Of a stretch of 64,000 bases of DNA, positions 21,099 through 30,337 are shown one piece after another. The stretch is from NCBI GenBank assembly GCA_013407085.1, contig JACCGJ010010559.1, forward strand, positions 1-64,000, read 5' to 3'. Source of the DNA: Atriophallophorus winterbourni (lineage: Eukaryota; Platyhelminthes; Trematoda; Plagiorchiida; Microphallidae). The number at the start of each line of letters is the position of its first letter. Positions within the stretch are counted from its first letter, which is position 1. The position numbers and the translations under genes were made by a program. The notes under the pieces are model-generated. The model ran no database searches and was not told the origin of the DNA. It saw only the letters and a list, made by a program, of their open reading frames with translations.

Positions 21099-22532
21099 TC
21101 ATGAATTATAGCTATCGCCGTTTTGTCGTTCCATTAGTTGGTAGGTAGTTAGGTAGTTCCAGGTAAAGCATACACGTACAGAATAAAAGTACCTTCGACA
21201 GTTTAGTCTCAAGTCAGGAATATGTACTGTATAGTCGTGACTCCAGCTGGTTCTGGGTGGTAGTCGCGTGAATAGTTGTTTTAGGGGATGGTTGAGGGTA
21301 TGCAGTATATTGAACATAAGTATCAAATCACCTCTAAGACGGCGGTAGCGAAAGTCGAATAGATTGAGACTTGCAATACGATCTTCGTATTGTTTGTGCT
21401 TGAAACCGCGTACGAGCTTGGTAGTCCGATGATATATTCTCTGCAAGAGGCTGATTTCCTTCTGTAGCCAGGGTGACCAAGCCTGAACCGCATACTCCAT
21501 GGTTGGCCTCAAGTACGTATTAATTATTCGATGAACGGTTTGCTTAGTGAAACTCCCGAACACGGGTTTTAGCAGAAGCAGTAATCGTGACGTCTTTTCA
21601 TAGACGCTATGTGACGGTTTCAAAGTGCTGCTCACCCACACACCTAAGTCCTTCTCCTTGTCAGTGCTTTCAAGAATATAGGAACCAAGGGTGTAGGAGT
21701 ACTCGAAATGTCTTCCAACAGTCAATACCTTGCATTTTCTGACATTGAAAGGTAGATCATTTCTAACTGACCAGTCTTGTAAGGCATCGAGGTCCAGCTG
21801 AAGCTCTCTGCAATCCTCAGTTGTACGTACTTGTGTCCACAGCTTGATGTCATCCGCAAATAACAAGATTTTGCAGCGAACAAGTTTAGGTAAGTCGTTG
21901 ACATACATCAGGAATAGAAGTGGTCCAAGCACTAATCCCTGCGGCACCCCACTTGTTACTGCAATAGGTCGTGATAAAGCACCATCAACCCTTACTCGAA
22001 TGACACGGTCGCGGAGATAATCCACAAATCAGGCTAGTAATGAACCCTTGATTCCACATAGCTCCATCTTTTGTAGTAACAGACTGTGTTTGACACGATT
22101 GAATGCTTTTGACATATCAAGATAACAAGCGTGTACTGTGAGACCTTTGTCTACAGCTTGTGTCCAGTCATCGAGGGCGAGCAGAAGGTTTGAAAGGCAA
22201 GAGTGTCTTTTTCTGAAGCCGTGTTGTTCGACTGCGAGCAAGCAATTGTCTTCCAGATGTTTTGTGACGCTGTTTGCTACGAGGCGCTCCATCACTTTAG
22301 ATATCACCGGTAGAAGTGTTACTGGTCGATATTTGGAGACTTTGGAACGGTTTCCTCCTTTGTGGATGAGGGTAATGATGCCGTTCTTCCAATCACAGGG
22401 AACGAAAATTTGGATTAAAAAAAGGTTCAACAAGTAGGTGAGTGGCGTACACAAAGTATAAGCACAGTTTTTATGAGTCAATGTGGTAATTTCGTCAGCT
22501 CCGGTAGATTTTCTCGTTTTGAGATTTAGCAA
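21099..22532 (-). pseudogene. CR1-like ORF2: reverse transcriptase and C-terminal region
   Basis: RT motifs are in order: KSTGADEIT, VPCDWKNGIITLIHKGG, NYRP-equivalent KYRPVTLLPVISKVMERL, EQHGFRKRHSCLSNLL, YLDMSKAFNRVKHSLLL, SGVPQGLVLGPLLFLMYVND and LLFADDIKLW (FADD catalytic box). The C-terminal block follows: RPTMEYAVQAWSPWLQKEI, then RTTKLVRGFKHKQYEDRI, and RRLRGDLILMFNIL, which is typical of the CR1/L2 group. One in-frame stop at 22029-22031 separates 168- and 309-codon halves. The final residues (TTYQLMERQ...) diverge from other CR1 copies, marking the junction with the Penelope-like element. Confidence 0.9.
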
Positions 22533-22699
22533 TGTGCGGAGGACACTCTCCGAAGTAATAGTTAGTTGTTGTAAAACATTTTCGGGTGAAATGACGGGAG
22601 TTAAGGGACAGGTAACGGTGTTTCGTGAGCTGAAGACAGTGGAAAAATGGGCCCGTACTTTGGCAGGTTGCGATGCTGTGGTTGTTGTTCGATCACGTG

Positions 22700-23900
22700 T
22701 CTTATGAGCGCAACTCCTTGTTTCGCCGTTGACCGGTTATTTATGATCTGGTAGATAATTTTGAGGTTTCATTCCATTTTGTTGAGTCAATGATTTTGAT
22801 AATTCAGTTTGTCATCAACAACTAGTTTGTTTCCCTTATTTCTCAACAAACGGAATGTCTCCCAACTCTGAACAGTGGGATCATGTCGATGAGCCCGCCA
22901 TGCAGCATTTCGCAATGTCAACCATTTTCGTGTTCGGCTTCTCAGCTTAAATGTATATGCATTTTTGTACCTTTGGAACAAGATGAGAGTGCATTTAAAC
23001 GGCAAATTTAAGTTCGTTTATCATCCACTTCCACGGATCGTGCACGTTTCCGGACTTAAGACCCGTGTCTGTGGCGTTCTTAAGAGTAGTTTTAGGTTCT
23101 GAAAAGTCACCTTTTCTAATAACCTTGTTGATATCACTTGTTCTGATTGCCAGGCAAATATAATCAAACGTAATAAATAAGTGGTCACTGAGTTCTTACG
23201 AAGCTTCATAAGTAAGACTTTCAATCACGTGCTCTTCATTTGTCAGTATCAAGTCCAAGATAGACGGCGTATCAGTACCACGAAATCGGGTATTGTTGAA
23301 AATATGGTTGTAGAGTGGAATTTCTTCCAGCAACTGTTGATATAAAGAATTTAAGGAATTTTATGGATCAACCTAATTTCCTTTAAAGTTCGGCAGATTG
23401 AAGTCTCCGATCAGAAGAAGTCTGTCGCGGTATCTGGTAGCCGCTTAGCGTATATTTGCAATCAATGCTGAATTGTAAACTTCGTCGGATGAGGGCGAAT
23501 GGTAAATCACACCCACTATGCATTTTACCCCTGCTGTTACATTCAGCGAACACCATAATGTGTCTTGTAGTTGCAAGTAGTCATCAGTCATCTCTTGACA
23601 GAGCAGTCTCGGAATGTGGTAAAGCGCTACACCACCTCCTCGAGTCAGGCGATCGCGACTAAGTAGAGACATACCTTTAATGATAACTTCATTGTCTGTT
23701 AAAGTTGGATGAAACCATGTCTCAGTTACGGCAATCATGTCCAGTGAGTGTGTGGTAGTTAGTTCACTCAATTCGTGTAGTGCAAGCAGTGAGCATTCGT
23801 TTACAAACATTTGACAGTCGATGTTGACTGCAAAGACGGTTCATGAGATGAAATTATTGGGACGGCTCGTCCTGAAACGATGGGTAGGCAATTTTCTTCG
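22700..23900 (-). pseudogene. CR1-like ORF2: AP-type endonuclease region
   Basis: The frame at 23445-23810 has LDMIAVTETWFHPTLTDNEV, then LLSRDRLTRGGGVALY and IVGVIYHSPSS. Beyond one stop come LLLIGDFNLPNFKGN and, after further stops, DTPSILDLILTN and ELSDHLFITFDY. TETW, GGGVALY, GDFN and SDH are the conserved boxes of the APE-type endonuclease that nicks the target. The region 22700-23000 (ELGDIPFVEKGK-type text) links to the RT. It carries multiple stops. Confidence 0.82.
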
Positions 23901-24109
23901 CCGACTCCAGTTGAGTCAGCCGAATTCCGTTGTTTCACCAGGTTTGGATTTTTCACTCTGTTCAGCATTCAGACTTCCGTTGTCGTCCTTCTTATCAGTG
24001 GTTTTGGGGCGTCTAGGAATAATTTTAATCTCTTGGGGCAATTTGTATCAGAATTGCTTTCGATTTTTAGGAACGGCATCAGTCATACTGTCTGTCAGCA
24101 GTGTCAGTT

Positions 24110-24245
24110 TTAGAGGGTGCGGAGCTTTACCTTCATAATTCGGTGATGTCGGGATCCTTATTCGTAATTCACATATTATTCTGTGGTTTTTGTAAAGCTA
24201 TGCGCTTTTAGACCATTAATTTTAATTGAATTGAATTGATAACAA
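24110..24245 (+). mobile_element. Short CR1 3' fragment inserted in opposite orientation
   Basis: ATTCGTAATTCACATATTAT, then TCTGTGGTTTTTGTAAAGC, TTTTAGACCATTAA and a TTGAATTGAATTGA tail match the minus-strand 3' end at 18490-18600. It interrupts the minus-strand CR1 reading between ORF1 and ORF2, so it is a later, strongly 5'-truncated insertion of the same family. Confidence 0.65.
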
Positions 24246-24269
24246 CCGTCTTATTCGTTTGGTTAGCGT

Positions 24270-25380
24270 CACTTATAAATTTTTATTGTTGCATATCGTG
24301 GTTGAAGTTACACATTGTATTTGGACTATCATCAGCTTCAGGTACGTTTAGGATTATGAGACTACGACTGTCAAGTTCGTTTACTTTCCCAATGGTCCTA
24401 TTTACTGACGATTTTCCACTTTATGACCAGGGTATATCAACGAAGATACGTAATGTGTTTTCTTCACCGTCTTGTAACAAGTATGCAGCAACTTCGCAAC
24501 ACTACCCTAAGCAATCTCGGTTTATCTTGGTGCGGCGCTTTGTAAGCACGAGTCAAGCGAGTCATTGAAATCTGATTGATTGTTTTTAAATTCATCCTAG
24601 TGCTCAATTCCGACCATTTGGTCATGCTGCTGTCTTTTCGAGAATAGTGTCTCAGTTGCCTCTGGCACATTGGCACAGATCATGCTTAGCGAAACCCGTT
24701 TTGAAGATGGTTTCTTAAACACAACGCTTGAGAAGGCTGACTTTAGTTTTGACTCAGTTGTATCCATCTCTTTGGTGTCTTGTAGCGATATTTCGCAATA
24801 TTTAGGGGAACTAGTAGTGTTCTAAGATGAATTTGAGTGTTTCGGGTCGTTTGATGTCGGTTTCGTCAATAGCTCTATTGAATTTCTCATTTTGGCAAAC
24901 TGGTTTTCTAGCTGTGATAGTCTACTCACTATTTGATAAGGGTCTTTCCCTACAGTCGAATTTTTAGTGTTATGGCGGCCGGCTTTATTCGAATGTCTAC
25001 AGCTTGTACAAGCAAAACAAACGGATGGGTGTTTCTCATCGTTAACAAGCCTCAAGCAAACATCAGTAAAATTCTCGTCACGTGACGCGTGTTTGTGGAA
25101 CCCGCAGAAAGTACATTTAACTGAAACATTATCAAAGCTTACCGATGTAGAGGTCACGACCATTCCGTGTCGCCGTCGCGTGAATACTTCTCACGGTTAA
25201 ATCGATTTTTGTTTTGGTCTGGGCAGTGGATCTAGTGAAACGTTCGCACATGGTAGTGGGTTGCATAGGGGTTGTCGGCTGATCGATAATGGGTGTTTTG
25301 TCCATTGAGGAATTAGGCTGTATTCGTTGGCGAGATTTCGGCATTGAACAAGTAATCCGCGATAACTCGTGAACCACAGA
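24270..25380 (-). pseudogene. CR1-like ORF1 with zinc-binding and coiled-coil regions
   Basis: The frame at 24822-25163 shows VKCTFCGFHKHASRD, then VCFACTSCRHSNKAGRH, a cluster of six Cys and several His that looks like a PHD-type zinc-binding module. It is followed by QIVSRLSQLENQFAKMRNSI, a short coiled coil. Further on, in another frame, DKPRLLRVVLRS appears, a feature of flatworm CR1-type ORF1/linker regions. CR1 ORF1 proteins bind RNA and often carry PHD-like fingers. The upstream 25132-25377 frame (Thr/Gln-rich) may be its N-terminus. Frameshifts separate the pieces. Confidence 0.65.
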
Positions 25381-25419
25381 AGATAGAACACAAAATAAGG
25401 TATCGAAACTTGTAGCTCA

Positions 25420-26680
25420 ATGTGATCTTTGCAATGATTGCAAAATCCTTAGAATAGCTGGTACTGGGAATCACTTTTGTGTGCGTGAACAAATTGTTCT
25501 TTTCCCGTCAAACTGATAGGCAGTAGTTCAGTGATGTTGGCAACCCAGGGTAGCCAGCAATTTACTGAAGGCGCCATAGAAATGAGAACCTCGGTCCGAT
25601 GTAACGATACACGGACAACCAACATTCGAAAAAGGCGTGCGCAACTGACTCGGAAAAGCATTTTGCTAGCTGAACGAACTCGGGCCACCCGGTGAAATGG
25701 TCTATGCAGTTGATGATGTATGTATAGCCACGTGAAGATGGTAACGGACCAACAAGGTCTACGTGGACGTGAGGAAACGCTCATCCTGTTCGACAAAAGC
25801 TCCTAATGGGTGGATTTTCGAGCATTGACAATCACCGCGCTCTTTAGCGCATATGCGAACGTTCTTACTGGCTTTCGGTCCTTCACGTAGACCCGTGGAC
25901 TTATTTTCGATGGTAAAAAGACGACTTAATCTCTTCGGGCCGACGACAGAAGTCGTCGTTAGCTGTCGGCCCGGAAGTTTCCTGCATGCAATGTGCGATT
26001 GGCGCAAGGTTTGATGCAACGCCGCGCATCATCACCATATTTTTGATATATCCAGCAAACGGGTGACCGAGTGTGACTACTCGAGTGTCGGCGGGATGGG
26101 GTGTGTGATCGTGATTTATAGTTGAGTGTGATGTTTCGAACCTCATTGCGTGAATCTGTAACCTCAGCCAGCAGATGTGCATTGCTGACTTTCGCTGTAT
26201 TACCCTGTGTGCTTGATCGTCTTGCGGTTACCGTGGAAATATGGGCATATGGATAGGGACGGATACATTCAGCGATGTTGTCCGCCATTTCCACAAGCTC
26301 AGATACCGGAGTGCTTTTTGCAGCAACTAAGATGGGTTGCACATACTCGGGTAAACGCTAGAGCTATGGTTCCTTTAGTGAGGACTCATTCATGTGCGAT
26401 GACCCGAGCAATCAGCGCATCTCCATTAGTATGGTAGATGGCTATTCATGGGCAATTTCTAAGTTGCCGAACAGCTGCTGTAGCCTAGATCGTTCAGACG
26501 GGACCGTGCAAGAAATAACGCCCTGTTTGAAGATACGATAGCGGTCACATATGGGTGAAGCTACGACTGCGTCGCGTACCTGTAACAACACATCCACATG
26601 GAATTTCTGTGTTGAATGTGAAAACGTGGCGGAGTCATTAATTATATTTTTCAAACTAAATTCATTTTCTTACAAATGAA
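25420..26680 (-). pseudogene. Ty3/gypsy LTR retrotransposon relic, gag joined to integrase
   Basis: On the minus strand, gag remnants come first (26654-25960): YRIFKQGVISC, then VQPILVAAKSTPVSELVEMADNIAEC and a zinc-knuckle-like CWIYQKYGDDARRCIKPC. Within a few dozen codons the text becomes integrase: CAKERGDCQCSKIHPLG, then, across a frameshift, a block reading VDLVGPLPSSRGYTYI and IDHFTGWPE, containing the first catalytic Asp region of the DDE core. Protease, RT and RNase H are absent, so a large internal deletion joined gag to integrase. No LTRs were recognised. Confidence 0.75.
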
Positions 26681-27142
26681 ACCAATACTCAGGGTCCTAT
26701 GGAATAAAACTGGGTATTTTGATGACAGTCGATGACAAAATAACGCGGTTAGAATCTATCATGATGAACGGGAACAAATGATGCAAAAATGCACGATTAA
26801 ACGAGGTAAAAAAATACCTGAAAACTACGATGTAAAGCTGGAAAATGACATACCGGAAAAGATACACGAAGGATGTGTGTATTCCGGGCTCACCAATTTG
26901 TAGTAGACTGAACACTACAATAATGTCCCAAAGAATGTAGGAGAAAAAGCACCGGAGATGAAAGTTTTATTTCGGTAGCCAAAACGTGCACGAAGGTACA
27001 GCGGAAGCAATCACGGAACACGAATCAACGCGAAGTGTGTATCAAGGTCAATTGTTATCTACAGTAAAACAATGTTGTTACACTTATTCCAGGTTTGAGG
27101 TGGGAATGTAGCTGGTGCAAACGTTTTTCTTCTACCTCTTAT

Positions 27143-27520
27143 TCATCGACCTCTAACACGAGTATGTTTAAAATAAGATAACAGTTCATTCATCCTCTCA
27201 CATTGAGGCATAGATTCGGCTAAAATCTCAAATGTGTCGACTACATCATTCAACGGCACAAAAGCCAACGCTTTCATACATACATACGAAAGCTTACAAA
27301 ACGCCTCTAGTCGGCCAATTTTCATTGCAAATGTATCATCTACATAACGCCACTAAACCTTGGGTTCAATATGATTATTTAGAAAATTTACCTGCTCACC
27401 GAAAAGTAAGCCAACGACTCATAGAAAACGAATATCCTCAGAATTTAGTAGAACAAAAATCAATATTTATAAAATATCCGGCATCTGAAACCGAGTATAA
27501 TTGTTGAGCTACTGTTTGCA
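27143..27520 (-). pseudogene. Penelope-like RT scrap next to a MULE-like transposase scrap
   Basis: Minus-strand translation gives WRYVDDTFAMKIGRLEAF, with the YVDD box of Penelope-type RT preceded by weak RT-like residues. In the same frame it continues into KALAFVPLNDVVDTFEILAE and MNELLSYFKHTRVRGR, which resembles the end of MULE-family transposase domains (ALAFVP.DDV...FE.L, then L..YF..TY..GR). The fusion is probably two relics lying side by side, not one protein. Confidence 0.55.
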
Positions 27521-27749
27521 AAAGAGGTATCTGAAGTTTCAACGAATAAAGTTCTCTTCTTCTTCTTCTTCAAAAAATAGAATCTTGAATGCAGCCTCAA
27601 TACGGCTAACATAGAAGAAAAGTAAAGTTCTACGTTCGCATTTTGCGCAACCAATGGATAAAATATAATTAGACAGCGCTACAAATTGAGCTTATAAAAC
27701 CAAGTGTAATTATTGTTTCGGTGTGTACTTCGAATAGACTGCTAGGCAA

Positions 27750-28010
27750 ATTCACATGAGGATTAAAGAGCACAAGAAGTGCATTAAAATCGCCCACATG
27801 ACGAGAGGGCTATTCGGGCATTGATCAAGGACTCGGCATTAGCTGAACGTCTGTTGGACAATAGCCCAAGTGCGGATTTTGAATATGCATATGTATCACA
27901 GCGTAGCATCAAGCCTTATATCGAATGTATGCACGCGGAAGCTTATGATTTGTATGGGACGCATGCGGTTAACAAAACAAACTGGGAAAAAATCTCCACA
28001 ATGTGACATC
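27750..28010 (+). pseudogene. GIY-YIG endonuclease end of another Penelope-like element
   Basis: Plus-strand text RIKEHKKCIK is followed, after a frame change, by SALAERLLDNSPSADFE, then VSQRSIKPYIECMHAEAYDL and HAVNKTNWEKIS. The pattern R..EH, ALAEH, D(F/W)E, R....EA and NK..G/NWE is that of the nuclease half of Penelope-like elements. It is opposite in strand to the RT scrap at 27143-27520. Confidence 0.55.
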
Positions 28011-28279
28011 GATGCTGCGTCAGAAAAATACTAATTAAAGTTAAATTCTGCACAAAATTATTTAATTTGGAAACCTAGTTTGCGTTATGCACACATTTCA
28101 CACGTTTTGGCATGCAAATGTGCACCAAATGGTCAGTTTACTTTGAATGGTTTCACGCTGTGCTGGTAAATAAGCTGATTGACCTTGTCTTTGTCTACAC
28201 GACTTACCCCCAGGATGTCAATTGGCTGTTTATTGAGATAACCAATTAAATGTGGTGGTTGGAGTGGTACTTAATGACG

Positions 28280-28355
28280 TTCCCGTGTTCTGGACTGACG
28301 GAGCTTCTGTGTCACAAGTGTAACGTCACTCGAAAACTGCTCTAAAAGATTGTTA
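28280..28355 (+). ncRNA. Hammerhead-like repeat, family 2, copy a (degenerate)
   Basis: CTGACGG (28295-28301), then GCTTCTG-TGT-CACAAGT as a partly paired stem II, then GTAACGTC. The downstream flank CGAAAACTGCTCTAAAAGATTG matches other copies. CTGATGA and GAAA are both mutated, so activity is unlikely. Confidence 0.45.
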
Positions 28356-28690
28356 TTCGGATTTTTCAATACAGGTGAAAACTCGGTCAGTTCCACACAT
28401 TATTAAAATATCATCTGTTTTCATTTTTAAAAGATTACGCCGTGGATTATTTCCTCGAGGTTTCACACTTCCCCGTGTCCACTTTAAAGGCAAAGTGCAA
28501 TGAATAGTGCATCCTACCGGAGAATCGACATTGATTTCGAATACACCTGACGCTCTATGTTGGAAGATGAGATCTAGCTGTTTTGGAAATAATTGGTGTT
28601 GGCTCAACTATATGTTGCTCTAATCCCTATTCTAGCATGCGCTCGAGTGGTCCAAACAAGAACCTGTATTCCATGGCCAACCAAGCACTC
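28355..28690. other. No gene seen
   Basis: An 84-codon minus-strand frame at 28353-28607 (MSQHQLFPKQLDLIF...) has no recognised motif. Confidence 0.35.
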
Positions 28691-28695
28691 CAAGT

Positions 28696-28742
28696 TATAA
28701 TAATAATAGTAGTAGTAGTAATAGTAGTAGTAGTAGCAGTAT

Positions 28743-28790
<48 letters not shown>

Positions 28791-28835
28791 AACTATTAGT
28801 AGTAGTAGTAGTAATAGTAGTATTAAAATTAATAA
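28696..28835. repeat. (AGT)n / (AAT)n compound microsatellite
   Basis: Long imperfect array of AGT (TAG) triplets with interspersed AAT and a few variants. The apparent plus-strand frame with runs of valine is an artefact. Confidence 0.95.
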
Positions 28836-28839
28836 TATC

Positions 28840-30185
28840 AGGTACGTTCGAATCACTAAATATTAACCAATCGCCGGATCGAAACTGTTCGCGCAGTTTT
28901 GTGTTCAGCTCAGAGCCGTCACTATGAATTCAGCGATATTGAAAATCCACTATCGATGCAATCAAATTGAATTTCATTCAGCTTCATAATACCTATCCCG
29001 TGCATAGGTCATTCCGAAAACGCTCCGTAACCCTTATAGTTTGGTGATTTCTGCATGAAATGATAACCCACAACCAGTACGATTAGCTCAAATGCTTTGG
29101 CTCGGGTCGCACGTGGGGAGTTTAGAGGAGAATATTGTATATTAACAGAACTATAACATACTTACATTTTGATAGCATTTATATTCACAACCTTGAGACA
29201 AAAAGTGTTAACTGCAGTCTATTCAGTATTGCTGCTTAGCAAGTTTGATGGAATAGCCGTGGGTGCCCAGTACGGGATCTAAGGTATATTAGTAGTTTAT
29301 TCCGATGACCCTTGACTTTTTATTGATCCTAAAGGACTCAATTGAGTAAGAGGTAGATATTATGTACGACCATGTAGCGACGATTCTCACTCTATGCAAT
29401 TTATTTATTTCGGCTATCTATTTATCGACAAGCTTCATCACGTTAAAAAATGTAGAGAATAACTATATTTATATTTGGCTTCTACACATCTCCTCTGCGT
29501 TTATTCAAAGATTATGGATCGTTTACCTTCACGAATGGATTTTTTTAGAGTTTGCACCTAGATTAATACACTTGAAACCAAGCGTTCTATGGATGTCCCT
29601 GTCAACGCTCTGATGTATTCAACAAAATGCCCAGTTAAACTGTGGTTTATGTTATGCTATTTGTATTTTATGTTTTGTGTTGTGAAATTTATTTTATCAA
29701 TATATGTTCAACTAATTCAGAGTACCCATTACATTGCTGAAACATTTTTATTTAAAAAAAGATGAGAAAAAGATGAGATAAAATACAAGTAATTATTACA
29801 TGAAAAATAAAGAATATGGATACGGCAAGCGACAGAAATTACAGAAGTATCAACCGACATGAAGGAGAACTACACAAATCCTCACGAACGGCATCACGTG
29901 AAAGAATACACAAAGCAGGTGTGAATGCATCAGATATGCAGAATGGATACCATGCGATGCCAACGGCAGCATATTAACTAGATTGCACATACACGAGTAA
30001 TATCTCATGAAACACATTTTGAAAGCTCCATATTACAAGTTAAATTAGTTCAGTCTCATATCAAATATCAGGCTACATTGTCTCGGGATAGACTTGCAAC
30101 ACTGAAAAGCACAAAGCCGGAACCGTTTCGAAAATGCTGCATTCATCGAAGAGTGCTGCGGCAAACGTGCAACGGCCAGCGGGAA
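28840..30185. other. 3' flank of the Rbfox gene, no other gene seen
   Basis: AT-rich. It includes the putative Rbfox 3' untranslated region (minus strand). Minus-strand AATAAA signals lie at about 29748-29753 and 29688-29693, about 440-500 bp past the stop, and are candidate polyadenylation signals. A plus-strand 83-codon frame at 29362-29613 is unrecognised. Confidence 0.45.
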
Positions 30186-30189
30186 AATT

Positions 30190-30337
30190 CTAATAGGGAG
30201 AGAAACGTTGGTATGTGGAATTTGTGCGATAAACCCCGGGAGTTGTAACCACGGCGTTGCTAAGTGCATTCAACCTAGACAGATAGGTTTCCATGTTTGC
30301 GGCAGCAACTGCCGCTGCGTTCAAATCTGGGATATAT
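30190..30337 (-). CDS. RBFOX: Rbfox/Fox-1 splicing regulator, terminal coding exon
   Basis: Acceptor CCCTCTTCAG precedes the exon. One base completes Ala with GC from the previous exon, then 48 codons run to TAG at 30190-30192. The peptide includes YIPDLNAAAVAAANME, then ALSNAVVTTPGVYR, and ends YQRFSPY. Vertebrate RBFOX proteins end in YNRFAPY, so the conserved C-terminal signal, which functions in nuclear localisation in the family, is retained. The match at the very end confirms both the reading frame and the gene identity for the otherwise low-complexity exons before it. Confidence 0.9.

Larger units (their letters stand above)
18835..21130 (-). mobile_element. Penelope-like retroelement (RT plus GIY-YIG endonuclease), decayed
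   Basis: Minus-strand element with the domain order of canonical Penelope-like elements. A decayed N-terminal region (about 21080-20660) includes DAHKRLKKYSNFIQNEKR and NEQRILARGPNF in shifted frames. An RT follows at 20651-19290, then a GIY-YIG endonuclease at about 19300-18970, and a terminal segment with a hammerhead-like motif at 18869-18902. The RT frame is broken by a frameshift near 20438 and an in-frame stop at 20222-20224, and the endonuclease by a stop near 19247 and a further shift. The 5' end abuts the CR1 ORF2 C-terminus at about 21100-21150, as expected for insertion into CR1. Confidence 0.85.
21099..25380 (-). mobile_element. CR1-like non-LTR retroelement, ORF1 and ORF2 relics
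   Basis: Minus-strand element in the order zinc-binding ORF1 (25377-24270), AP-type endonuclease (about 23900-22800), RT (22532-21300) and C-terminal CR1 domain (to 21099). The 3' end is cut by the Penelope-like element; its probable terminus is at 18490-18835. A short opposite-strand CR1 3' fragment interrupts it at 24110-24245. Several stops break ORF2, for example at 22029. Confidence 0.85.

Noticed and set aside
28583..28927. 114-codon plus frame with long valine runs
   Set aside because: Translation of the (AGT)n microsatellite; not a gene.
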